Shown: positions 41,049 to 50,470 of the stretch, one piece after another
Layout of the letters: each line of letters opens with the position of its first letter
How positions within the stretch are numbered: the first letter of the stretch is position 1
DNA from: Blasia pusilla
Lineage: Eukaryota; Marchantiophyta; Marchantiopsida; Blasiales
Length of the DNA: 64,000 nt
Direction of reading: 5' to 3'
Assembly (NCBI GenBank): GCA_050084515.1
Contig: CM114275.1
Coordinates: 2,232,001-2,296,000 of the forward strand
Translations under genes and position numbers: made by a program
Notes under the pieces: model-generated
Seen by the model: only the letters and a program-made list of their open reading frames with translations
What the model was told of the DNA's origin: nothing
Databases searched by the model: none

Positions 41049-42199
41049 TCCCAGAAGATTCCATTGGGAGGAGACAGAGAATAAGAATGAGGATAAGAAT
41101 GGGTATGGGAATGAGAATGAGAATGTTCAATTTATAGTGAATAGGGACTCAGATTCTCCTGAGAGAATTTGACTGACAAGATGAAGTTTGGTAGGTGAGA
41201 GTGTCTGACATGGTGGATTCAATTCTGTTGCAACCTGTTGAAGTCCAATGGGTTGCAAAATTTGGGAATCAGAGACGTGGGTTGCGAAATACCCATTTTC
41301 TTTTTTTGTTTCCTTGTCCCAATGCAAATTGGAGTTGTCGGAGTCCGTTGGGTTGGTACCCTCTTCATGCAGACCAATGGTCTTTTGAGATTATTTTGCT
41401 AGCATCAAACACGAGACATCACTTGCATTTTCTAAGGTAACTAATCCCTGGGGACTGTTACGGGATTTTCCAACTCAGGGTAGACCTTGTGACCCGTCGG
41501 ATTGCAAGAGGTTGCCTCGGAACTATCCGTTGTCGCATTGTTACCCGAGGGATAGTAAAGAGTGCAATGTGTCTGTAACCGACGAGTTGCCTAGGTATCT
41601 CGCCTATTACCCCAAGATGAGAGAAGCGTGCAACACGTTGGCCTCCGACGGGTTGCGCAAGTGCCTCGCCTTGTAACGCTTACATGAAGGAATCGTGGAA
41701 CCCGTCGGCCTCCGACGAGTTACGCAGGTATCCCGCCTTGTTATCCCAAGACGAGGGAAGGGTACAACCTGTCGGTCTTCGACAGGTTGCGTGGGTACCT
41801 CGCGTTCTTCCCCCAAGACGGCGGAGGCGAGCAACCTGTCCGACTCCGACGGGTTGCCAAGATAGCTTGGCTAGGACGGATGCCTCTAACCCGTCGGAGA
41901 CCTTCGGGTTGGTGGTTTTCAAGTCCAAACCTCCATAACCGCCGACACGTCGCCGTTGGAACGACCGTGCGACCCAACGGTCAGCCCAACGGCTCGAAAA
42001 GTATAAATAGGCTAGGGTTTGCTCATTTCAGGTTTTTTGTTTCGCGATCTCGATTGCTCTTCAGCGCAACAGTGGACCAGATACCAAGGGGCGCTTTACA
42101 CGGCGACTCATCGCGAGACGATTCAAGGCGACTCATCCGAGCGACTCATCGTGCACATAAAGTAATTTCGTTGTCGAGGAGGTGGCATTTTTGGGAACA
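41049..42199. promoter_or_regulatory. Bidirectional promoter region with palindrome array
   Basis: The two genes of the element diverge from here. A minus-strand TATA box (CTATAAA, 41137-41131) precedes the ATG at 41048. A plus-strand TATA box (GTATAAATAG, 42001-42010) precedes the ATG at 42200. Between them are at least seven copies of the 27-bp palindrome, at about 41230, 41489, 41630, 41697, 41764, 41831 and 41886, so five lie within 300 bp upstream of the plus-strand TATA box. Confidence 0.7.
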
Positions 42200-42835
42200 A
42201 TGATGAGGAAAAAAACTCAAGCAAGCAAGGCTAGGAGCTTCACTCCCAAGTCCAAGTTTCCTGCGTCACCATCTCCAAGGCCTTGTTCGGCCAATGAGAT
42301 AAGGCAACAAGAGATTGAGGAGCGCAAAAGGGAAGCAGAGATGCACAGGCAGGAGCTTCTTGCAAAACGTGTTAAGGAGGCGATTGAAAAACAGAACGCA
42401 GAGGTTGAGGCGTCGTAGGCCTTGAAGAAAAGGATTGCCGAGGAGAAGCGTGAAAAGAAGCGTCTGGACGCGTCGGTAAGGAGAGCAAAATTGGCAAAAG
42501 CTCGAAGGGAAAAAGAGATTTCCATTAAAGAAAGCCCGGCCTGTCCAACCGAAAGTGTTGAGATGCAGGAAATGTCTTCGATGAAGTCCGGGGACACAAT
42601 CAATATAAAATTGGGTCAGGAAACGGGCGAAGTTCAAGTGACAGACGATGAGGTCATGAGGACCGCTAGCGTGGAGATGGTGGACATCTCTGAAGAAGCA
42701 GGAGAGCGGTCTTCCTCGTCTCTTAGCCTGGTGGAAGAAATCGACCTCTATTGGATCGACGAGTTTCCAGTGGACTTGCCAACTGCTGTCCCCGAGCAGT
42801 TGACGGGCCAAGACACCGACCCAATCTTCGAGCGG
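42200..42835 (+). pseudogene. Cargo gene exon 1: basic coiled-coil region
   Basis: It starts MMRKKTQASKARSFTPKSK and continues as a Lys/Arg/Glu-rich heptad-like coil (EIEERKREAEMHRQELLAKR, then KKRIAEEKREKKRLDASVRR), followed by an acidic segment ending QDTDPIFER at a phase-0 donor (GCGG/GTAAGA). A single TAG at 42416-42418 interrupts an otherwise continuous frame. ATG at 42200 is chosen because it is the first ATG after the TATA box in this frame. Confidence 0.6.
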
Positions 42836-42986
42836 GTAAGATACAATCTTATGTGAAGGCCCATGTTGCAATTCATTGGCAATTCAGTGTAGTTTATTGA
42901 CCTTGTCCCCGTTGTGACTGGTGGTAAAGCAGATGGCACTTATGGAGGGCCAAAACGCCCCGAGAATTCCACTTTTGTGATTGCAG

Positions 42987-43393
42987 ACAATAGAGTACGT
43001 CCGCAAAATTGAGTCTGACGAGGATATTGTGAAGCTGAAACAATCGGCAACGACAGCATCCTACGACAACAGCTTCCCTCCGTTCTATGTTCAGCCTTAC
43101 GATGAACATGGAACCCAAGCGCTGGTGACTGAGGAGGACTTGGAGGCGCTTGACATATTCTGGAGGATGAGAGATCAGGAATTCAGAAGGGCGATTGAGG
43201 GGACGAAATTCAGTTGGATGTGGAACCTGTATTTCTTCATCTGGGATGGAAACCACAGGTTCATGGCGTGGACCCAATTTGCAGAGGAGTGCCAAAACTC
43301 ATTGGAGGCGCATTTTTGCATGAAGGCAGTCGTGCTACATCCATACCCTCATCACATGGCGATGGTGGAGATGGCCATGCATGCCATGAGCAC
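42987..43393 (+). CDS. Cargo gene exon 2
   Basis: Acceptor TTGTGATTGCAG and donor CAC/GTAAGT bound a 407-bp open exon beginning TIEYVRKIESDEDIVKLK. It includes WRMRDQEFRRAIEGTKFSWMWNLYFFIWDGNHRF and ends with EMAMHAMST. It joins exon 1 in phase 0 across a 151-bp intron. The domain is not recognised. Confidence 0.55.
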
Positions 43394-43978
43394 GTAAGTT
43401 TCCTCTTCCTTTATTTTGATTGCTGCAAACCGTTGGACTTCAACGAGTTGTTTAACTAGTGGTAACAAAACATCGGATGCCTTAAAGCAACTTGTCGAAG
43501 TCCGACAAGTTGCTTGACTGGCCACTGTTTTTAGGATGTTTTTGGCCGAAAGCAACTCATAGAAGTCTGACGAGTTGCTCGAATGGCCGTTGTTTTTAGG
43601 ATGTTTTTGGCCAAAAGCAACTCGTCGGACTCGGATGGGTTGCATTCGCCGGCACGGGAAGGTGATCGGAGTAGGGGATTTTGATTTTTGGCGTCAAATT
43701 GGAGCTTTACTTGAAATTGCGCAACCTGTCGGACTCCGACGGGTTGATATGTTCACTTTTCTCGTGGAGACCACTCTCTGAATACAAATTATTTGACAAC
43801 CCGTCGGAGTCCAACGGGTTGAAACCAGGCAATCACAAATGTGAATGCAATCCGTTGGACTCCGATGGGTTGCAAAATTTAGCTCGTAGCTACCATTCTG
43901 ACCATGAGGTGTGACGACCTGTCAGAGTCCGACAGGTTGCAGGAACCCATGTAGCTTGCAAAATTTCTTATATTGAGT
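43394..43978 (+). repeat. Palindrome-filled intron of the cargo gene
   Basis: Eight copies of the 27-bp palindrome at 43424, 43487, 43552, 43617, 43721, 43796, 43847 and 43914 fill this intron. The donor is clear. The acceptor is not: the candidates in 43940-43978 put the next frame out of phase, so a small lesion is likely. Confidence 0.7.
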
Positions 43979-43982
43979 TTGG

Positions 43983-44519
43983 ATGTGCACGATTGTATCC
44001 GAGGGGAATGTCATCCACCATTGGATCCAAGATTGCGATCGGGTGAAGAAAGTGCTAACGACGCACCCGACAGAGTACAAGGGGTTCTTGGGCGACGCCC
44101 TTGTAAATGAGATGTTGGCGAAGGGGGCTAAAATTTTTTTTTTTAAAGATTGGGCAAATACATTTATTTCCCAAGATGCAGCCGTAACAATCCTTTGCTG
44201 GTCGAAGATACAAGCCGCCAAGAAGAGCGCTTCATTGGAGCTGGAGCTGGAGCGGAGGGAGAAAGTGTTTGTGTCTGAGCGTGCTAAGTTCATCCAAGCT
44301 GTAGTATCTACAGCTACGAAGTACACTGCAAGCAAGATGCAGCGCTACATTGCCATTCTCAACCCCAAACTTGGCCCCAATTTCTACAAGGAGCTGAAGG
44401 CGATAATCAAGCGCCAGTGGAAGAGGGATGAAGATCCGCAAGGTCGGATTGGGGAGAAAGTGTCTCTTTACCACAATTTGCCTTGTCTGGAATTTCAGAA
44501 TTATGGAGAATCCGACTGA
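43983..44519 (+). pseudogene. Cargo gene exon 3
   Basis: An open 178-codon segment (GNVIHHWIQDCDRVKKVL, later WANTFISQDAAVTILCWSK and a helical ELELERREKVFVSERAKF) ends at a stop at 44517-44519. It lies between two palindrome-rich introns and continues in decayed form to 44820 (LVDLQADLKKIELV, then FRTMFKDHIIP). No named domain is recognised. Confidence 0.5.
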
Positions 44520-45135
44520 TGAAAATAAGTCTCGAGGGCACAGAGGCCCAAAAGAGGGCGGCACACAATCCTCCGGGTGTCTCTGATCCAGTGATCTCCC
44601 ACTAGCTCCGTAAATGGTCATTCTGGGATGCGTTGCGGCTTCTCGGGAAGTCCATGCTCGTGGATCTCCAAGCGGATCTGAAAAAAATAGAGCTAGTTCC
44701 AAAGGAAGCAAACCTGGAGAGTGCTGAAGATTTTGAACTTTGGCTAGATGACATGCGGGACAAGCCCATAAAAACCCCAGGCTTCAGGACGATGTTCAAG
44801 GATCACATCATCCCTTAGACTGACCTTGATGAAGAAATAGAGGCCCTTGGGGTTTAGGGTTTGATTTGCCCTTGAGGTTGCGCTTATGGAACAAGAATCC
44901 GTCCGACGGTGTCCCAGACTGGAATGTCCCTCTTTCTTATGACTAGATCGCGCTCCTATTTTCCTTTGCATACGCTTATCTCAGTGACAGGGGCTGTTTC
45001 TTGGTTTTGACTGGAGGGAGCAAGGACGGGCTCTTCAACCTGCAATGCGTCAAGAGGTCGTTGAAGTGGAGGACAGCACAATCGTGGGTCATCAAGAACG
45101 AGTACCCACTCCGATCCGCGATGATTCAAATCTGG
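44520..45135 (+). pseudogene. Methyltransferase-like domain, first half (motif IV region), decayed
   Basis: After the FKDHIIP stretch, frame changes lead into FDLPLRLRLWNKNPSDG at about 44860-44910, VPDWNVPLSYD, one TAG, then FAYAYLSDRGCFLVLTGGSKDG and WRTAQSWVIKNEYPLRSAM. It ends IW at a phase-0 donor (CTGG/GTAAGG, 45136). In beta-class N4/N6 DNA methyltransferases the catalytic DPPY motif precedes the AdoMet-binding motif I. DLPL at 44863-44874 occupies that place, so the catalytic motif appears lost. Assignment depends on the exon that follows. Confidence 0.45.
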
Positions 45136-45656
45136 GTAAGGGCTCTAAATCCATATGCAAATTGTCTTGCTCCGACGGGTTGTATCTCTGCATGCAACCC
45201 GTCAGATTTTTTGAGCTGAAGACTTCGGTGGTTCAATCCGTCTAAGCAACGGGTTGCAAATTTACCGCAAGTCTCCATTGGGTGAATGCAATCCGTCGGA
45301 ACCCGACGGGTTGCAAGTGCTCATGATTTTCCTTGTGTTTCTGGAATGATGTAACCGGTTTGAAAGCGACGGGTTGCTCTTAGCCAACCATGGGCTGCTC
45401 TAAGCCAGCAACCAGTCGCCTTCTGACATGTTTCTCATGGAAAAAACCATCACTAACACTTGTAAAACAACCCGTTGGATTGCGACACGTTGCTCCAATG
45501 TTAGGACTATAACTAAGTTCTCAAGGGTTAAGCGGAGTTCTTTGGGAACGAGTTGCATATTGTGTCACCATTCTGATAGTATACCTTTCTTGTTGTTGCA
45601 TACTGAAATTAGCTCTTTCTTGTTGTTGATATTTTTTCCAACCTGCTTCTTTACAG
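45136..45656 (+). repeat. Palindrome-containing intron before the methyltransferase exon
   Basis: A phase-0 intron with clear donor and acceptor (CTTCTTTACAG). It contains palindrome copies or halves at about 45160, 45194, 45232, 45288, 45351 and 45466. Confidence 0.7.
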
Positions 45657-46169
45657 ATGGACCACTCCTTTGTGTACTGTTTTGTAAGGCCCGAGCACAA
45701 CTTCCAAGTGTTTCAGATCCTCGATCCTGTGGATCCATGCTCTGATGGGTACAACTTAGATAGTTTATACAATTCCCCAACAGAAATTTACATGCAAAAT
45801 AATACCCCCTTACTTGGAGGAAAGGAAAAGTCGTCGGCGCTGATGCAAACGCTCATCGAGCTCTGCTCAAGGCCGGGTGACTTGGTGTTCGACTTAGTGG
45901 GCCTTTCAGGGGCGAGTATCAAAGGCGCATGGCAGAGTGGCAGGAACATTCTCTGCCTTGAGGGAAGGCAGGAACTGTTTGACCTTTGCAAAGAGGCAAA
46001 GGCAGATTACGACAGGCTATTTGGGGCATACAACTCTCCTCCGAAGCCGAGAGCTCTGGCTCCAGACCCACCATTGGTAGTGACACCATCGTCACTTCCC
46101 AGGATTCCAAAAATCGGGAGGGCAAGGCCGACAATAATTCTGGAAGAGCTCTCGGACGATGACAAGTGA
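45657..46169 (+). CDS. Cargo gene exon with beta-class DNA methyltransferase motif I
   Basis: The 170-codon exon opens MDHSFVYCFVRPEHNFQVF and contains GKEKSSALMQTLIELC followed by SRPGDLVFDLVGLSGASIKG and GRNILCLEGRQELFDLC. This mirrors the C-terminal signature of N4-cytosine/N6-adenine methyltransferases: E/QKP..L...LI, then PGDxVxDxFxGSGxT, then a Gly-Arg and an IxLE AdoMet-binding acid. Here the glycine loop reads VGLSGAS instead of F.GSGTT, so AdoMet binding may be weakened. The order IV before I places it in the beta class. Such enzymes methylate exocyclic amines in DNA, mostly in bacteria. In this element a chromatin or DNA-marking role is inference. Confidence 0.6.
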   Translation: MDHSFVYCFVRPEHNFQVFQILDPVDPCSDGYNLDSLYNSPTEIYMQNNTPLLGGKEKSSALMQTLIELCSRPGDLVFDLVGLSGASIKGAWQSGRNILCLEGRQELFDLCKEAKADYDRLFGAYNSPPKPRALAPDPPLVVTPSSLPRIPKIGRARPTIILEELSDDDK

Positions 46170-46224
46170 GTTCAAAGAGCTCATGGACCCAGCTTGACTG
46201 CAGCGTTTTGGAGTAGGGATTTAT

Positions 46225-46650
46225 TTCATGACGAGGAAGAAGAATTCATAGAATAGATCAAATGTACAATTCTGAGCTTCCTTCGGATGTAATAAAGGAT
46301 AAGATTTGTTTCGAACGATGATGGTGTTTGTAAAATTTTGTTGAATATATTTTTTGGTCTTGTCGATTGTGATCGTCTATGTACTCTGACAATTCATATT
46401 GCAACCCATCAGATTGCCACGGGTTGCAACTTTTCACTTTTTGACCACTGCACCTTTTTAACCACTTCAAGGCAACATGTCGGATTCTGACAGGTTGGTT
46501 GCGTGAGTGATCGGAATCTTTCCCTGTTAGTCCAACTTTACACGCATTCTGGCGGGCTTCTTCACTTTGGCACCTTCCCCTAGTTTCGTCAAACAAGTCT
46601 TAGGCTTCCTCTCTTCCCTAAGACATGTTGGATTCCTACTACCTGGCTGA
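46225..46650. repeat. Direct duplication, unit 1 (3' region of cargo gene)
   Basis: About 425 bp matching 46905-47335 in order, including two palindromes (46401, 46472) and the flanking 'atcaaatgt.ca.ttc.gagcttccttcg' and 'ccta.gacgtgttagattc' blocks. Each unit begins with a short acidic coding end followed by TAG and the phrase 'atcaaatg'. Confidence 0.7.
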
Positions 46651-46685
46651 GGACATGATGGTGTCTTAAGGACGGAGCACATATT

Positions 46686-46943
46686 GATATTGGATGGGTA
46701 TCACCTTGCAGAGCGTACAAGATTTACCGCCGATTAAGGCGTTGGGACTCAAATCAGGTTACATGGGACCGTTATGGTGTACCTAGGGGGGTGCCAAGGT
46801 TCTCGAATTAGCCAACATTTTTTATCCCCGTCTACAATCGGCCAGAGGATCCACTTGTATATCAGGACATTCCTTTTGTACAGGAACCTAGGAGAGTTAG
46901 GAGTAAATTTGTAGATGACGAGACTGAAGAAATCATAAACTAG
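46686..46943 (+). pseudogene. Probable last exon of the cargo gene
   Basis: An 86-codon stretch not limited by an ATG reads RAYKIYRRLRRWDSNQVTWD, GVPRGVPRFSN, one TAG, then TFFIPVYNRPEDPLVY and an acidic end DDETEEIIN before TAG. It has a protein-like composition and lies between the two direct repeat units. A parallel acidic end (FHDEEEEFIE, stop at 46252-46254) is found in unit 1. The connection by splicing to the methyltransferase exon is inferred. Confidence 0.4.
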
Positions 46944-47335
46944 ATCAAATGTTCATTTCCGAGCTTCCTTCGAATGTAATAAAGGACAAGACTTTTTCAA
47001 ACGATAATGGTGTTTGTTAAAGTTTGCTGAATATTTTTTTTGGACTTGCCGATTCTGTTTGTCTAGCTACTTTGAATGTTTATTTTGCAACCCGTCTGAT
47101 TCCGACGGGTTGCAACTTTTCACTTTTTCACCACTGCAACTTTTTAACCATTTCTAGGCAAGCTGTCGGATTCCGACAAGTTGGCTGCTTAAGTGATCGG
47201 ACTCTTTCCCTATGAGACCAACTTGTGAGGCATTGTGAGGCAGGCTTCTTCACTTTTGGCTCGTTCCCCTAGTATTGTCAAACCAGTCGTAGGCTTCTTT
47301 TCTTCTCTAAGACGTGTTAGATTCTTATTGCCTGT
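46905..47335. repeat. Direct duplication, unit 2
   Basis: The second unit of the duplication described at 46225-46650, with palindromes at 47087 and 47158 in the same relative positions. A further palindrome follows at 47446. Confidence 0.7.
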
Positions 47336-47519
47336 CGGATTGCCATTTCGGATTCCCAACCAGTTCGATCTTCGTGGGTGCAGGGTGGAATGGAATCACT
47401 TCTCAAAATATTTCCTTTGTTACGGTGAGCTTGCTTGCAAGGGGTGCAAGCCATCTGATTCCGACGGGTTGCAAGAGTTACAATTTGTAAAATTCTGACG
47501 GATTGGGAGGGGTGCAACT

Positions 47520-47999
47520 TCTCGGTTTCTCAGATTTAGGATCTGAATGAAGGGACAACTAACAATCTTTTGGTTTAATTATCGTCTCCTGTGTTCATAT
47601 TTCACAAAGTTGGTCTTTATTTGAACCTTTCATTGAGATGAGATTGCTACTTCTGGTCACATTATTTGCCAATGGTCCTCCAAAAAAAATAGCCCTGGGC
47701 ACAGCTTATAGTAGACTGAGACAGGAAATGTGAAAAAACTTAGGCTCACATGGAGAGTGATGGGAAAATGTTTGTAGTGGTCTTATGATGTCTACTAGCT
47801 TTTCACCCTCTGCAAAAAGGAGGTTTCTTTAGGCCCGAATGTGGACCACTACCTACTCTCTTCTAAAGATTTCATGAATTTGAAAGCAAACAAAAATTTC
47901 AAAGATGTCAAAAAGTTTTGAAGAGGAGGCAGATTTGGCCCTTTTTTTTTAAGAGTGACTCTCCTCTCTTCCTCTCTCTTGCCAGAATACCAGCCCCCG
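47520..47999. other. Right terminal region of the Mutator-like element
   Basis: Non-coding. It ends with a pyrimidine-rich tract (47966-47991) whose reverse complement resembles the purine tract inside the left end. The final bases before the target duplication are CCAGCCCCCG. Confidence 0.55.
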
Positions 48000-48007
48000 T
48001 ACGAAGG
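48000..48007. repeat. 8-bp target site duplication, right copy
   Basis: An exact repeat of 36570-36577. Joining the gypsy sequence across the pair gives the uninterrupted residues VVLEYLRSASVASTLGAKE in the pol frame. Confidence 0.8.
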
Positions 48008-49970
48008 TACTCCAAGACTACTCCATCATCATGAATATCTCATCCACTTGTCGTCTCTTCATTGGCCTTGAGATCCAAGGACTCTCCACTAGACCTCTCC
48101 ATCGAAGTCTCCACACTCTGGCTCTCCATAGCCAACAAGCCCAAATAGGCTGACGTATGCCATCCTGGCACCAACTCCTCATCACTCTCACCATGCCAAC
48201 GAGCTCCTGTCGCATCTCGCTGACTCGAGCATGGGTTACGGCTCAAACCATCTGCATCCTGGTTGAGCATCCCAGGTCTATGCACCACTTGGAAGTCATA
48301 CTCCTGCAACAAAAGAGCCCACCTCGCAAGCTTCCCTGTAAGCTTTTCGGACTCCATCAACCACTTAAGTGGCTAATGATCAATAATGATGGTAAAGGGA
48401 TTACCGAATAGATAACATCTGAAATGTGCAACAGCCCACATTGGAGCCAAGCACTCACCCTCATATGAGCTATACGAGCCTCTGTAGCATTGTTCGATCG
48501 ACTAGCATAAGCCACCACGAAATCTCTACCATCATCGTCATGCTGGGTAAGCACGGCTCCAAGCCCCAACATGCTCCAATCAGTATGCAACTGGAAAGGA
48601 CGCCCCCTGATCGGTCTCCTCAATATGGATGCAGACGTCAATCTATCCTTGAGCATCTGAAATGATGTCTCTTGATCATCCCCTCAGTGCCACTCCTGAT
48701 CCACCTTGGTCATCAAGGTTAGCGGCTTCGCAATCGAACTGAAACCCTTGACGTACCGTCGATAGAAGTTTGCCAATCCCATGAATGCACAAAGTCGACT
48801 CACATTTGTAGGGCGTGGAATGCGTGAAATAGCCTCTACCTTCATCTATTGCACACCAAGGCCCCTAGGGTATATCGTATGACCCAAGTACTCAATCTGG
48901 TGGTAGAAGAACTTGCACTTGCTTGGATGTAGCTTCAGCCCATGTAACTGCAATCGTCGGAATGCCTCCTCTAGATGTCGTTGATGCTTCTCAACCGTGG
49001 CGCTAAAGATTACGATGTCATCAAAATAAGACCTCGACTTGCAAAATCTCGACTTGCCAAGGTCCTATCCATGACCCTCTGAAACTCAGCCGGGGCATTC
49101 TTTAACCCGAATGGTAAGAACCGCCACTGGTACAAACAATCCTTCCCGTGAGGATCGATGCCCCAAAATGTCGTCTTCTGCCTATCCTCCAATCTGATAG
49201 GCAGCTAATGGTATCCAGCTCAAAAATCCTATGAATTGAAGACCTTTGCATGCCCAATCGCATCAAAGATCTCCTCGAGGGTGGGCATGGCATACCTATC
49301 GGCCTTTGTCTGCCGATTGATAGGTCGGTAATCTCCACACATTCGCCTATCCGGCCAGTTGCCATGCACATCCTTCTTGGTGGACATGACAGTGGCAGAT
49401 GCATACTCTCCATGCAACATCTCCACTAGTCCTGCTCCAACCAAGTCCTTGCTCCTACTCTAAATCAGAGTCCTCTCCATGTCACTGTACCTGTAGGATC
49501 GTCGGAAGATCGGCGTGTTACTCGATAACCCAATGCGGATCCCTGGACCCTTCAGCGTACCCAAATCATGCATACTAAATGCAAAACAACTTCTAGTGTA
49601 TCCTTCTGTCAACTTAGGGCCCATATCTGGCTCCCAAGTCTCCATCGTGACTACGATAGGACTCTTCGACGCGGATGTCGGTGGTTGCTATGGTGCAACC
49701 CCGTCTCGGACAATAGAACTCCCATCTCCACGTGCAGTACCTGGAACCATGCTCAATGTTGTGGCTATCATCTCCTAGCATATCTACAAAAGATCCCAAG
49801 AAGTCCAAGGGTGTCTCTCCCGATCATCCCCGGTGTGTCGATCTCCTTGGGTCTCGCCCCCAGCCACTACCTCAACCGTCTCAGTAGGCATGGGGCTCAC
49901 CAACGCAACAACTATGATATGTCGCATCCTCAAACGACGCCGCTCAGCTACTCCTAAGCTAAAAATCCAT
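48008..49970 (-). pseudogene. Ty3/gypsy pol: protease-side region, reverse transcriptase, RNase H
   Basis: Reading leftward on the minus strand: a pre-RT region (CTWRWEFYCPRRGCTIATTDI near 49740), the RT start (EMLHGEYASATVMSTKKD and RRMCGDYRPINRQTKADRY at 49420-49300), GIDPHGKDCLYQWRFLPFGL and KNAPAEFQRVMD at 49170-49080, a YFDD active site near 49025 in a shifted frame, GLANFYRRYVKGFSSIAKPL near 48750, then RNase H (TDWSMLGLGAVLTQHD near 48570, ARWALLLQEYDFQVVHRPG and NQDADGLSRNP near 48320-48240). Frameshifts and stops make it inactive. It continues at 36569 beyond the insertion. The upstream limit near 50 kb is uncertain. Confidence 0.85.
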
Positions 49971-50151
49971 GGCAAGACCCAAGACATGACGTCTTGCATA
50001 CATTTTGGAGAATGTGCCAATTTTGGGTGATTCGAGGTCCCGCGTGGTGACGAGTGCACATCATGTGCGCGCATGGATCGGCCCGGCAGTGTTGTTAGAT
50101 GCAGCGAGTGTGGGTTCATGAGCAAATCTCCCGTGTCTTTGGTGGACCAAC

Positions 50152-50470
50152 TTGGTACCACATGAGATATTTTGGAGGGCTTATATGAGAGTGGAACGTC
50201 CCTCCGATTTGTTGGTGGATTCTATATTGGATCCGGGCCGTCAATCACAGGCTGTGAGGCATGATGATCGGCCGCCGTTGACTGTGGTCAATAGAATTGG
50301 CATGCCACGAGTCGCCTTTTCCACATTGGTGAGTTTTCCCGTTTCTTATGCATTCAAGGAGGCCAGACCTGGCTTGGTTTGGGATGACCAGGTACAAAGG
50401 TTGGTGGAGCCCAACGCCGATGAGCGAGAGCGAGCGATGAGATTCCCCACAGGAGTGGCAACTGTACCGT
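50152..50470 (+). pseudogene. Unrecognised open segment before the second element copy
   Basis: The first two thirds of a 161-codon frame (HEIFWRAYMRVERPSDLLVD, later FPVSYAFKEARPGLVWDDQV). It has protein-like composition but no counterpart in the first element copy and no recognised domain. It may belong to another element joined at the truncation point. Confidence 0.35.

Larger units (their letters stand above)
36578..47999. mobile_element. 11.4-kb Mutator-like element with methyltransferase-like cargo, nested in gypsy pol
   Basis: The element is 11,422 bp between 8-bp duplications and interrupts a gypsy pol gene whose frame is restored when it is removed. The minus strand (41048 to 36983) encodes a transposase-like protein. 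The plus strand (42200 to 46943) encodes a coiled-coil and methyltransferase-like protein. Target duplications of 8-10 bp and a C-terminal SWIM finger fit the Mutator superfamily. The left end GAGGTGCGG then a purine tract recurs as the right end of the second copy (53840). The right end carries a similar GGCAAGAG plus purine-rich tract 17 bases inside, so any terminal inverted repeats are imperfect. About 30 palindromes occupy the non-coding parts. Confidence 0.75.

Noticed and set aside
41684-41977. Several overlapping frames of 70-85 codons in the palindrome-rich promoter
   Set aside because: The frames run through the palindromes on both strands because these lack stops; they have no domain and lie between two TATA boxes.
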